A DNA stretch of 64,000 nt from Laetiporus sulphureus 93-53 (Eukaryota > Basidiomycota > Agaricomycetes > Polyporales > Laetiporaceae): the NCBI RefSeq assembly GCF_001632365.1, contig NW_024468601.1, forward strand, positions 1-64,000. The letters run 5' to 3'. The notes under the pieces are model-generated. The model was not told the DNA's origin and did not search any database. It saw only the letters and a program-made list of their open reading frames with translations. Shown here in pieces: positions 37,034 to 48,600 of this stretch. A program made the position numbers and the translations under genes. The stretch's first letter is position 1; every line of letters starts with the position of its first letter.

Positions 37034-37233
37034 GATGTATCAACGCACGGCATGAAAGGATGGTGAGACCCGTTTTGCAAGTATTGTAGCTGACAGGATT
37101 TATCTCACCTGCTATATCATCTTAGCTGTAATGTACCGTGAAATCTCATGTATGGATGGATGGATGGATGTAGCTTTGTACCCTAATGTCAATAGTATCA
37201 GCTTATATCTCCACGACGTATGAAATAGACTCT
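36965..37233 (+). repeat. Duplicated gene end (acidic tail codons plus 3' flank), copy 2
   Basis: Partner of 33285-33561. Here it supplies the last about 23 codons and the 3' flank of the F-box gene. The copy ends at ATGAAATAGACTCT, where the first copy continues into the methyltransferase gene, so the locus at 33 kb is the better candidate source. Confidence 0.9.
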
Positions 37234-37292
37234 TCAGACAAGATTGCTCATGAGCATTCATACGCCTTTCGCGATATGTACACTAGCGTTTC

Positions 37293-37886
37293 GGGAAAAA
37301 CTACCCCGGGTGTTTTGTACATGTTTTAAACTGTAGGCGCCGCATAGGCGACAGTTTTGTACATTTTTTTGCATGTTTTAAACTAGTTTTTAACATCATT
37401 ACATAATATATCATTACATAACGTATCATTACATCTCTCATTGGAAGCCTGCACAACACGTTGGATACTGCTAGCGAGAGGAGGGATAATCTCGCATTCC
37501 AAGGCTGTACTTGGCTCTGCAAGCAGAGATGTGTCGTGCAGTTCGAGAGACACCAAATCTGCCTGGAAATTTATGTCCAGTGAATTCATCATCACGTGAC
37601 TCATGTCTGCACCCTCCACATCCTCATCGACCTCATCAGTTCAAGTGTCAGTGTGAGACTCAACATTAGAGTCAGATCTGGTTGGCTGTATATTTGGTAA
37701 CTGGAATCTCTACACCATATTTGAGTGATCTCAGGTCACAATATTCGGTCACAGCCACCTCTGCTAAGCGCCCGAATTGGAGTTTGAAACACTGTTTTTT
37801 TCGGATCGAGTTTTGAGCACGTTTAATACATAGTTTAAAACACATATAAAACCCTTGTTGTACAAAACTACCTAGTTTTCTCTGGA
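37293..37886. mobile_element. Possible MITE with imperfect terminal inverted repeats
   Basis: The left end reads GGGAAAAACTACC, then GTTTTGTACATGTTTTAAACT. The right end, read on the minus strand, has AGAAAACTAGGTAG, then GTTTTGTACA and GTGTTTTAAACT. Motif order is the same and the two ends face each other, so they behave as diverged inverted repeats around about 590 bases of non-coding DNA. The left end also contains the motif pair twice, around a hairpin (CTGT...ACAG). No target duplication or transposase was found; an alternative is an unrelated AT-rich regulatory region. Confidence 0.35.
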
Positions 37887-39043
37887 ACAGTAATGTACAC
37901 GACACCGATGTCCTCCTCGATCAGGTCCACGAACGAACTTCTTTGATCTCAACAATCCTCCCTCGAGGCTTGGCTCAAGCTTTTTCTCTCACACCTCCAG
38001 CCTGAAACAAGCCAACTACGGCAAAAGACGACTGTGTTCGATAAGGTTTTCTGGTGTTCAAGGATGTAATGGAAGTGTTCAATAGGTTGTGCCTTATGAA
38101 CTCCAAGCTCAGATAACTGACTAGCTTTAGCTTTCGAAGAGATCGCGTGTGATCTTATCTTATCTTGCCCGATATGACGTATACTGGTTGGGTGTCCGAT
38201 GCGCCTCGCTCAACTCCAGGCTCCTCCCCATCCACCTCCATGAGTTCGAGAGGGGCTCATGTGAAGAGGTAATACATCATGTTTCTTACTATCAGCCACC
38301 TCAGCCACATTTCAGCCACATTTTAGTACTCCGACCAATTTAAAACTCCACAATCTTATTGGCCCCCAAACTCCCTATGGTGGCTGGCAGAAAACATCTG
38401 CAAACAACAGAGTGCGGCTGCGAGTCATCTCATTTAGGCAGGTGCGAATACTATAAAAATGTCGTATTATAGAATATTATGTCTTTTTTTCATAGCCACT
38501 GTCTTGCATTCTTCTATCATTTTCACTACTGCTATGCTCTGAACGGTTGTTGAAGTGTTTAAACAACATGCTATCTGCCTATCAGAGCTGCTTATACTTT
38601 TGTTGTGTAGGCAAGGCAATGAAAGTCACCCATTCATGAAAGATCTGACCACAAATCTTTATGAGATACCCACTGCACTCTTACAACCCATACACACACA
38701 AATTTGCCCTTGACACCATAGAAGGCACTGTTTTGACTCTTTTTAAAGATTGATAAGATACATGGAACAGCTGGCATTATGGATACAACAGCACTCTGAT
38801 TGAGCTGCTGTCACAAAGCACAAAGCACTTAACCCAATTAAGGGCAAGTCTGCTTATGTGACCTGCACAAATGATCCACATAAAAAGGTTGCCCTAAGGC
38901 TAACCTGGAAAAGTCTGCCACAAGGGCTAGGCTGAGGATGCGCGCAGTGGCATACAACCAGCAATCAAGGCAAAGCCCCAATGCATGGCCTTGCACAAAA
39001 GGTGGAAGGGGGAAGCTGGCCTGCTGGCCGCATACAATAGTAT

Positions 39044-39272
39044 AATGAATCTAAGGTCCTCCCTCAGATTCTCATAGGCTTATATACATGTAGGGCTGGA
39101 CCCTGGTCACTCTAACTAAGGTGTACCTACTGGGGTCCTAGCAAGCTACATGTGAGAACATTATGCCAGAACCAGTAAGGGTTCTGGCAGCAACTATGGC
39201 AACTATCTACAAAGGCCATGGATACACCAAGGTAATTCTATCTAATCCAATGAGATAATTGCCTGTAAGTGG
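39044..39272. repeat. 229-bp direct repeat unit, copy 1
   Basis: About 90 percent identical to 39747-39974, beginning AATGAATCTAAGGTCCTCCC and ending just before a hairpin. The similarity continues more weakly to the left in both copies (GTGACCTGCACAAA near 38860 and 39602), so the real unit may be about 700 bp long and tandem. The copies could also be remnants of LTRs of a lost element. Confidence 0.8.
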
Positions 39273-39746
39273 GCCCACTGTTGAGGGGCCAATGGGTGAT
39301 GGCCAACAGGGCACATCACAATGGTTGAGAACTTCAGGTGAGAGAATCTGTCCAAACTCAGAACAATGAGTGGGACGATCAGTCTTCATCTGGATAAGTT
39401 TGTGGGAGGATCCAGCCTATCCTGTACCTGGCTATACTGTATGCCGGTTGATAGAGGGATTCTGAGTTGTGGTGCCTGCCTATTGGCTAGGCAGCAAAGT
39501 GGTGCCACTATCTGAGTGGCAAATTGGGTGCTTGTGTCATGACACATTAGATCCTGTGCCCTAAGGCAAGGAAATGACAGCAAGGTGCTTGCCAGCGTCC
39601 AGTGACCTGCACAAAAAGGGGTTTGCCCAGGAAGGGTCAAACCAGGCATGCAGTGACATGCAGCCTGAAAAAGGGGCTCAAAGGGCCCTTAGCCTTATGC
39701 TCACAACAAGGGGATGAATTGGCTGTTAGGCTGCATGAAATAGGTG

Positions 39747-39974
39747 AATGAATCTAAGGTCCTCCCTTAGATCCTCATGGACTTATATACATGTAGGGCT
39801 GGACCCTGATCACTCTAACTAAGGTGTACCTGCCGGTGTCCTAGCAAGCTACATGTGGGAAAACTATGCCAGAACCAGTAAGGGTCTGGCAGCAACTATG
39901 GCAACTATCTACAAAGGCCGTGGATACGCTGAGGTAATCCTACCTAATCCAATGAGATAAATGTCTGTAGGTGG
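39747..39974. repeat. 229-bp direct repeat unit, copy 2
   Basis: Second copy of the unit, 703 bases downstream of the first. Shared landmarks include ATATACATGTAGGGCTGGACC and GGCAACTATCTACAAAGGCC. It runs straight into a cluster of three hairpins (39976-40072). Confidence 0.8.
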
Positions 39975-39975
39975 T

Positions 39976-40072
39976 GCCACTATTTGAGCGGCGACATGGA
40001 GCCACTATGGAGTAGCCAATAGGGTTGGTGTCACTTATCTGAGTGACAAGGTGGTGCCACTATTTGAGTGGC
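39976..40072. repeat. Cluster of short hairpin repeats with covarying stems
   Basis: GCCACTATTTGAGCGGC (39976-39992), GTCACTTATCTGAGTGAC (40030-40047) and GCCACTATTTGAGTGGC (40056-40072) are copies of one hairpin; a fourth, GCCACTATCTGAGTGGC, is at 39504-39520. In the second copy C to T and G to A changes on opposite arms keep the stem paired. Surrounding sequence (GGTG before, AATTGG after) is partly shared too. Confidence 0.75.
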
Positions 40073-40254
40073 GAATTGGATGCTTGCTAGCTTGATGCTC
40101 CAATGAGCTTGAGGGAGCCTTTCTGGACAAGTGGCCAGGTGTCACGTGACCAACACCTGATAACTTCTGAATAGGGCAAGTGGCCAGTGTCACGTGACTG
40201 GGTGGCTGAATCCTGGGTGCTTTGTGGTCATGTGGTAGACACAGTCGTATCTGC

Positions 40255-41921
40255 TGTGATTGTGAGTACTCAGCTAGCTGTGAAATGACAGCAAACAACG
40301 GAGAGGGATGAAGGGAGAACAGTGCATGGAAGATTTGCATCTAGAGGCGATGCAGGAGCCAAATGTAGAAGATAGTGGAGAAATGAATGAAGGCTATGCC
40401 CGTGAAGACAGCGAGACCATAAAGGACACGGTCCAGTGTGATGTACGTGAAGTACGCATGGTAGAACAGCTCCGGGGCAAGTCTAACTGGCTCCGGATGA
40501 AATACAGGAGTCTCAGGATGAGGGTGTACCATGTCCGCTGCTGCGTTCCACTGGTTCGCAAGATTCGTTTGACAGTGAGAGCAAAGATGAGAGTTCTGAC
40601 GCGTGGTGGAGCTCGAAGCTTGAGAGGAGAACTGAGACCGCTGTCCCTGTTGTTGTCCGCTGCTGTGCAAGTTCCTTCGCATTCTCTATCACCTAGGTAC
40701 ATGGTCCAAAAAGCTCTCCCCTTTCTTTATCTATGCATTCTTTAAATATCGCAATCCCGGGATGCGCTCACTCCGGTCCTCGCTCCATTTCTGACCACGC
40801 TTGGCCCTCAACCCGTTGACTCGTTCCATTATTCCTCATTGTCTCGGAGGGCCCGCCGCTGCTGACCACTCCATCGCATCGTGTTCCAAACCTGTATTTT
40901 GCTATTCATTTGAGTAAAGACCTGCTCATTCCAGCTCCCAGTTTGCTGCCCCAACGCTCGGCCTTCACCGCGTCAAGTCCCGTCAACTTCCCCTGCAACC
41001 TCGTAACCGTGTTCCCATTCGCCTGCCTTGCTGTCACGATGGTTCTCTTCTGCCCCAATCTGACCTCACCCCTCTGCCTGAGACTGGGTGCTTCCTTCAA
41101 CGGCCTTTCATTGGCTTCACCCCCTAGAGTCTGAGGACCCGCCCCGAGACTCTGTCCACATTCGGGTCTCTGCCCATCCTTGTCCCTCGTCCCCATCTCT
41201 TCTCCCACCCAACCATGTCTCACACCACGCAAGCTCAGTTTGATTCTCTGGCCATTTTCTGCACTGCCTGGCTCCATCGCTACCTCCTCTTGCTTGAGGT
41301 GCTGGCATTTGAGCACGCCCATATCCCATCTGGGTCACATCCCGCTGTGATTAAGTGGTATCACTGGTGCACTGCCGTCTGGTCACTTTTGGTACATCTA
41401 TCGACATGCTCTCCTGTATGCACCGGTCTAAGGTCCTCTTGTAGCACTGGGCGGCTTCTGCTCGTTCAGACCTTGTGGAGTCCGGTTTGCATGTTCACTC
41501 GATTGGCTCTTACCCATAGGTCCACGAACTGCACATGCTTGTTGACTCTTTGCCAACCCCGGCAGTGCTCCAACCAGCAGGACTCGCCCCGCCATCACTC
41601 CGGAGGACAATCCCAACTGCACGCTGCACCCCGAGGACTTTGGTGGACAGTTCTGATATGAGGTACCCAGATGTGTACTGGTCCACCATATGGATGTCGC
41701 GTGTTGTGTAGCCGTTCCGTAGCATAGAAATGTATGTTGCTGCCTCGAGATTGTCACCTCTCCAGAATCGGTAGCTGCTCCACACTGTGTACTCCACTTA
41801 AAGTCTGATGCACCATGTACCTGTCCCAGAGAACTCATTCCGAAGCCCTGCTCATCTGCTCTGTGTACTTTGCCTGAGATAAGTCATTCTGTGTGGGGGC
41901 AGCCCATAACGCCACCTCACA
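40255..41921 (-). repeat. Element A, left LTR (3' LTR)
   Basis: 1667 bases with TGTGA at one end and TCACA at the other. On the plus strand it holds an ORF (ATG at 41215, 148 residues; Leu-Leu-Leu-Leu-Glu-Val-Leu-Ala-Phe-Glu-His-Ala-His-Ile) that is also found, with a stop, in the right LTR (ATG at 62259). The LTR is long for a gypsy element. Confidence 0.9.
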
Positions 41922-41935
41922 TCCCCTCCAGACTC
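41922..41935 (-). other. Element A polypurine tract
   Basis: On the minus strand a purine-rich run (GAGTCTGGAGGGGA) lies immediately upstream of the left LTR. This is the place and composition of the plus-strand primer of LTR retrotransposons and confirms the minus orientation of A. Confidence 0.7.
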
Positions 41936-42298
41936 AAATATCGACCGTCCCCAGTCGATGCTAGGCAAAGACGCACCATGAAATTGAGTGCCACCAGCCA
42001 CATGGCCAATTCCCAAGGGGCACGCCACCTGATCCAGTCAGGTGCAGGCCTGAAAGAGCCCGGCCTGCAGAAATGCGTGCGGGATCAAATCCGGTCTTCG
42101 CCAGCTGAGGGGATCGTGCGCGCGTCGAAATGCATGGTTCGGAGAGCCATCGCATCACCCAGCACATGACAATTCAAGTCCACGACAAGTTTGTGTTCAC
42201 GCGCCCACAGGAACACGACGCGCAACGTGTCACCTTGCACCTAACTCCTCCACCATCTCACCCGATCCACTTCACAAATGCCCCACCCTTGCATCAAT

Positions 42299-44403
42299 AT
42301 GTCTGCCACCACTATCACCCTTGCTGATGCCACCTGCCAGTGCCTTCTTGATGCCTTCAAGCACGTCTTTGATGACATCCACCTAGAGTACTGCTCATTC
42401 CCCGAGTGAAAGGCACCACTGTCAGATGAGGCCCTCGGGGAGTGGTGGGAGGTTACAGACCATCTCGGGCCATTGATTGTATGCCCCTCCCATATTGACA
42501 CGAAGATAGGCAGACTTACCTGCTGAGCCATGCAGGCTCAGCTACGGTTCATCAAACAGGTCGCGAAGGCATCCCAAACGCCCCTGCCATGGACGTGGTG
42601 CAGTGTCGAGGTTATGTACTCAGTCACCATCGGCCGGCTGCAGGGTCTGGCGCAGGATGTCAGGTCGCTTACTTGAGCGCTCACATGCCTGAATGAGATG
42701 AGCCCGATGACCACCGCAAATGAACATGCCTTCCTGCATGGTATCAAGCTCTCGACGAATGCCCCCCGCCACATTGTTGAGTACTGAGGATGGATGTTCT
42801 ACCAGCCCGACCAGTATGACATGGTCTGGCGCAATCTTACGAGGTTGTACACACCACCACCCCACCACGTCGCTGCCCAACCCACCGCTCCATCCAGAAG
42901 AAACCCAGCCACTGCCCGTCCTCAGTCAGTGATGCTGCATGTGCAGCGTGGCCATCCCGACCTGGGTCCCTCATTGGCAGTCACACCACAGGCGGCCTAT
43001 GTCACCCCATCACGAGGGAGGTCCGACAGGCCGGTGCCTCACCCCGCTTGGCTGGCAGCCCATCAGGAGCAGGTGCATTTCTATATAGGTGCCCCTACCT
43101 GCACTCATCCCTCTCAGCAGTCACCCTGCAAAGGCTGTAGCCTGCACGTTGAGGAGGAGCCTTTCCCCCACATGCACAGCCTGCTTACTGAGGGCCTGTC
43201 GATCTGAGGCAGCCCCGAGCTGCACCCCTCGTTCCTCCCCATTGCCCACATTCTTCCTTCGAGCCCTGTCACTCCGCTGCTACCACCACGTCCGCACCTG
43301 ACAGCTCATTCCCGTTCCGTCCATCACCCGCATGAATTCCCGGGTTTGGTCCACGTGCAGCACCTGCCCCAAGCGGCTGCTATGATGAGCACAGCAGCTC
43401 GCACGCTGTGCTCGGCCATGGCAATGCTGGATGCTGGGGCAACTGCCACAGCGAGCTCCTCGATGCATCCCCGTGGTCCCACCCCTGCCTTGGAACCACA
43501 GGCATGCCTGCCCCATGCCGCTCGCCTGTTTGCCGGTCCCACTACACAAGGGTCTGCACGTGAACACGTGCTCATCGAGCCATTGACCAGGACTCCAGCT
43601 GCACAGTATGCTGAAGTATGGCGTGCAGACGAGCCCTGTGACACATGCGTGAAGGAGGGCATTCTGTGTTGGTGGGACGCCTGTGGCCACACATGCCAGA
43701 AGTGCGCCAAGTTGCACATGCTGTGTTACCTCGGGTTCAAGAATGACCCGCCAATGCCACAGCGTAAGTCTACATCCAGGTGCCCTTACCCCTTACTGAC
43801 CCTCGATTCTCCCTAGCCACGTTGACATATATTGGTATTCCCGGGTCGTCATCTGACCTCGCCATCCTGATGGGCTGGCCACTGTATGGCCCAGCCAACC
43901 TGAATGATGACCTGCTGCCCGCAGACCTCAACCTGGATATGCACCGCCCTATGCGGCGAATTGAAGAGCCCGCACCTGCTCAAAAATGCATCCAGGGCAT
44001 GCAAGCTGAAGACCCAATGCAGAAGCGTGCTCGCACCAAGCCCGCACCACCACCCATGCTCGCCTTCACTGCATGCAGCATTATGCACTGCTCCCGCACC
44101 CGCACTTCATCCGAATATGGTGAAGTCGTGTGTCCCGGCACTTCGACCACAGTTCGAGAATGCTCGAGCAGCAGCATGACCATGCAGAGCTCGCCCGCAT
44201 TCTCCAACCTTACGAGCGAGCCAGAAAGTGAGGAGAATGAGGCAGCCACTTCCCCCATCCCATCCCGCAAAGCAAAAGGCAAGGCCCGGGTGATGACCCC
44301 TTCAGACAAGGAGTCAGATGAGGAGAACGCATCATATGTGGTGCAGGGAGTGCGTAGGTGGGGGATGAGTCATTCGAGAAGCACGCCAAATGGACTGTGG
44401 TGA
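42299..44403 (+). pseudogene. Element A antisense gene 1 (cysteine-rich, zinc-finger-like)
   Basis: One plus-strand frame runs from the ATG at 42299 to a good GT-AG intron (43764-43816) and on to the TGA at 44401-44403. Five in-frame TGA codons (42407, 42524, 42674, 42785, 43205) interrupt it, with no TAA, TAG or frameshift. The first part has a globular look (Leu-Leu-Asp-Ala-Phe-Lys-His-Val-Phe-Asp-Asp). Before the intron lies a Cys-rich module, Cys-Asp-Thr-Cys-Val-Lys-Glu-Gly-Ile-Leu-Cys, then Cys-Gly-His-Thr-Cys-Gln-Lys-Cys and Cys, which could bind zinc. After the intron comes a long Ser/Pro-rich acidic tail with Arg-Lys-Ala-Lys-Gly-Lys-Ala. Similar Cys-rich proteins are, as I recall, common in agaricomycete predictions and are probably retroelement-derived. 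Confidence 0.7.
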
Positions 44404-44615
44404 TGTATGATAGTGCCCCCTCCCGCCTGCTGGGGAGGGTTGTACCAGTATCGCATTTTTGTTGTTTGCACTGGTGTATGGTCCGTATAACCTAAATAGA
44501 CTGTTATCGTGCCCGCCTGTCCTGGCGCAGCCGCCCTGTCCTCTCCTGGAGTACCCAGATTGAAAGAGGAAGGTCAGAGCCTGCTTGGCTTCAGCCTTCC
44601 TGCCCTGTGAGTCAC
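44404..44615. other. Spacer between the two antisense genes of element A
   Basis: Short non-coding interval. It would hold the 3' end of antisense gene 1 and the promoter of gene 2, if both are transcribed on their own. Confidence 0.45.
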
Positions 44616-45658
44616 ATGCCGGGGCGTGTCTCCAAAGAAAACTTTGCTTCCATGCCTCAACGTCCCACAGTGCATTTCTGTGGTCCCCTCTCACATGATG
44701 GATGACCTTCCATCAGTTGTACTGTGCGCGCACCCTCAGCTTGCCCGTCTAATTGATCACTTCTCCGCGGCTGCCACTTCGTGTCTTCTGGAGGCACGGG
44801 ACAAGTTTTTATCCCAACTCCGTATTCTGGAAAGTCTGTGGGTATGTCACCACACTTGACCTGCCTTCTATAGCTGTACTCATCCACCCCCAGCTCGACC
44901 TGCAGGACTACATCGCCATTGAAGCCTCCCTAGGGGAACCCTTGCCGTCTCCGCTCGGGTGGTCTGCCCTTCGTCAACCGATAGTGCTGTTTCATCTGTG
45001 GAGAGCCTGAGGCGAGGAGTGGAACTGTCCGCACCTCGACCCGGCCCTAGAGACCTCTTACCTTGGACCCGGACCAACTCCCCTTCTCGTGACACAACCC
45101 ATGATGCCCCCCATCGGGTTTGCACCCCCTGCCGAAATGCCCCCTTTCTCACCCTTTATGGCTGCACTCGCAGCTGCCGGAAACCTGTCCAAGTCCATGT
45201 CTGACCTCATCCATCGAGTTGCTGAAATCGAAGACGTTGTAGTGTCCGTGTACCATTCCCCTGAAGCGAGATACAACTGCATCTTTACCCATGCATGCGT
45301 GACCCTGAAAAAACACTTAACGCAGACACTCGAGGCCTCGATGCATGAAGTGATAGAAGATGAGATCGCGAGTATGAAGAGTGACCTGAACATCACAGTT
45401 CATCATGACTGGGTCGCGTTACTCGTGCTGATGCACGATCTTCGGGAAGTGTCCCTTCCTAACACCGAGTTTGCATTTGCCATTTCTCACCTCTCACGGG
45501 CATTTGCCGAGGCCCTCGAACAGCACGAACACCTTCATGATGAACTCTCGACTCTCATCACCAGCCCCCAGTTCCTTCTCCTAATCACCTCCATGATGGA
45601 CATGGCCCGCAACTTCAAGTACAGCCCCCTCAACCTCCCTCTCCGGGATGACTCCTAA
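44616..45658 (+). pseudogene. Element A antisense gene 2
   Basis: Plus-strand frame from the ATG at 44616, with a short intron (44842-44873) and a TAA at 45656-45658. TGA codons at 44703, 44754 and 45008 interrupt it, but there is no frameshift. The C-terminal about 190 residues are clean and helix-rich (Leu-Ile-His-Arg-Val-Ala-Glu-Ile-Glu-Asp-Val-Val, later Ala-Leu-Glu-Gln-His-Glu-His-Leu-His-Asp-Glu-Leu). No known family is recognised. Its stop codon overlaps the stop of the pol gene coming from the other strand. Confidence 0.65.
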
Positions 45659-48600
45659 TCTCCCTGGACTTCCTCCCCCACTTCCTCTAACTCTTCCTCT
45701 TCCTCTTCCTCCCACCCCTTCTCAATTGTATCCAGTTTCCCCTGCACCTTGTCCAGCTCCTGATGTAGTACATCTGTTAGAGACACCTTCGGGTCAGTTT
45801 GCAACTTGTATGGAATAACCCTAAAAGCCGCGTAGCGGTGCTTTGAAATAGAACCATCCAACTCAGCCAGAATGTAGGAGCCACCCGTGTTGCATCGGAC
45901 CACGACCATCGGGCCCACATATCGTGGTTTTGACTTCCGATTGTGATCTGTCTCGAATTGTGAGTTCTGCACCAGCACCAAGTTCCCTTCCGAGAACACA
46001 AACTCCCAGATCATGTTCTTGAAGGCCTTTTTGAACTGTTTCATCGACTTGTAGCGTGATTCCTTAACTCGTCTCCTCACCGCCTCCAGGTCCTCTCATC
46101 GCTTAAGTAGCTGCCGGGCCCGGACTGCGATGAGCTGTCCCGTCGACATCGGCTCGTCCATCGCTGGGGAGAGGTACGTCGCCTCGGCCAAATCGAAGGG
46201 GAACATTGGCTCGACGCTATGGACCATGAAATAGGGAGACCGCCCGGTACTCTTCTAGATGGAGATGCGCTCAGCCCAAAACATGGCATGTATCACCTTC
46301 GGCCAGTCCGTCACATGTCCTGCCCCACATACTTTCATGGCCACCTCCCAGATGTCGAAATGCCTTCGCTCCACAATCCCATTCACCTGCAAGTTATATG
46401 CCGAGATCCAGATGTGCGTGATTCCATAGCGCTTTCGGAGGTGTTTCAGTGCCGCTACGAATGGGGCCCTGTTGTCCGTCACAATCTCGGCCACGGTTCC
46501 CCACCGACAGAGCACTTCCTCGAACAGAAACGTCCTGAGGGTCTTCCTGGTTTCTCGGTGGAGCATCCTCCACTCAGGCCAAGCTGTAAGTGCACACCGG
46601 GCCTGAACAATGTGAGTGTAACCTCCAGCCATCGGCATGTGCATCAAGTCCGCGTGTAGCTTCTGAAATAGCATCGGAACAGGTACCATCGGGAGAGGTA
46701 CGTGATACTTGTACACCTTCCAGACCTGGCACTCGTGACATGTTTCTATGTACCATTTGACGTCCTGATCCAGATAGGGCCACCAGAATCGCTCCAGTAG
46801 GCGCATCCGCACAATGAAAATCCCCTTATGACCCAGTTCATCGTGCGTCGCCTGAAGTAATCCATACTACTGGGACTCATCCAGTACACATTTATGCTGC
46901 TGCTGGGGGTCCCTCCACCACAAGTGTCCCTCCTTGATGAAGAAGTGTCCTGCCTCATGAACGAATCACCCAAATTTCTTCTCCGATAGCCCCTCCGGCC
47001 ATCGCAGATCCTCCAAAAACTCCCGTATGCCCCTCAACCTCACATCTGCCTTCCTCGCCTTCACACCCCATGGAATCTCCTGTTCATCAGTCTCTCTTGA
47101 TGAGAACACCGACACCACCTCATCCGATCCCGTCCTACCCACCGTGTACCTTTCCCTGCCTTCCCGGTCCATTTCCAGATTGGCCCATTCTACCGTGAAT
47201 GTGCATGCCTCGTCGATCCATTCCTCAAAGTCGTCCTCCTCTGGGGTGTCTTCATCCGCCTTCGGGCGCTGTGAGAGTCTGTTCGCTGCCCCGTGCTGGG
47301 CTGCCAGAACATGTACCAGGTTGAACTCGAACAGCAGAATACCCGCAATCCAGCGATTGATCATCGCATTCGGTTGGATGTCGGGGTTGTTGAGCATCCC
47401 CTTAATATACTTCGCATCCACCTCGATGTCAAACGTGTCCAGCCCAATGAGAAAAATGCAGTACGCGTGCAGTGCGCGGAACAGGCCGAAGAGCTCGATT
47501 TTTGCCTGTGAGTACCACGTCTCCCGTTCATTCCAGGTTATCGACCCGAACCGGCTCAGCCGCCACCACTTTTCAGCATCCATTTGAAACAGAATGAACC
47601 CCACCGCAATCACCGAAGAGTCGACTGCAAGGATAACTTTTTGCTTAGATTGATAGTTGATCAGGACAAGTGCCCCGGAGTGCATCACTGCATCCTTGAG
47701 CCGTTGCATGGTGGTTACGTGTTTGCCATCCCATGCGAAGTCGACCTCTTTCTTCAGCAGCGTGGTAAGTGGCCACACGATCATCGCGAAATTCTTGATA
47801 AAAATTTGGATGAGCCCACATGTCCCGAGGAAGCCCCGCACCTGTGACACCGATTCGCATGGTGGCCAGTTCCTGATTTTCTGTATCCGGGACTCGTCCA
47901 GTAGACACCCTGCATATGTGCAGCGATGTCCGATGATGACTACCTCCAGTATGCACAAATAGGCCTTTTTTCTGGAGAATGTCCCCCCAAAGCACCCCAT
48001 ACGATGTAGAAACCAGTGCATGTTCTGGAGATGCTCCCAAACGAAATGCCTGATCCCCGGATTCTCTGGAATTGTCTCGTAGCTGCTGCCCGGAAGCTCG
48101 TACTGCATCTCGGGACCCTTGACCAGGACGTCATCCACAAAGGGGACTGTCACCCTGGGAATCTCGTCTTGCAGGATGTGCGTAACATCTCCGTGCACGA
48201 TCTGCATAGAGTTGGTGTATCCCATGGGTATCGAGATGAGGCGGAGTGAGCCTAGTGGCATCTGAAATGATGTCAACCCCCATGACCATTGGTCCAGGGT
48301 CTGCTGATCAAAGGTGATGAACAAGTCCAGACTCCCATAGCATCCCCATGCCCTGAACAATTCCGCAAGGTGCTCGACCATCAGAGGGACCACACTGTCC
48401 TTAATCACCACCCCGTTCAATGGCTGCAAGTTGTGTACCAGTCGGAGCGACTTCCCGTCCTTTTTGACCATGCAGATCCACCGGGACCAATACGATGAAT
48501 TTGAAGCCTCATAGACCCCCAAGTCCATTTTGTCCTTGATGATCTGCATGACTTGGTCGAAGATTCCTGGAGGAATCGGCATGTTCCTTAGGACCCACGG

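Larger units (their letters stand above)
37234..40254. other. Gene-free, repeat-rich, AT-rich stretch left of retroelement A
   Basis: No gene is seen in 3 kb. It holds a possible MITE (37293-37886), a short TCATTACATA tandem run (about 37399-37437), two copies of a 229-bp unit and several covarying hairpins, each listed separately. Short frames in both strands look like chance. Confidence 0.5.

Noticed and set aside
40308..40745. 145-codon frame in the LTR of element A
   Set aside because: It lies inside the LTR and overlaps several other frames on both strands; nothing supports it as a gene.
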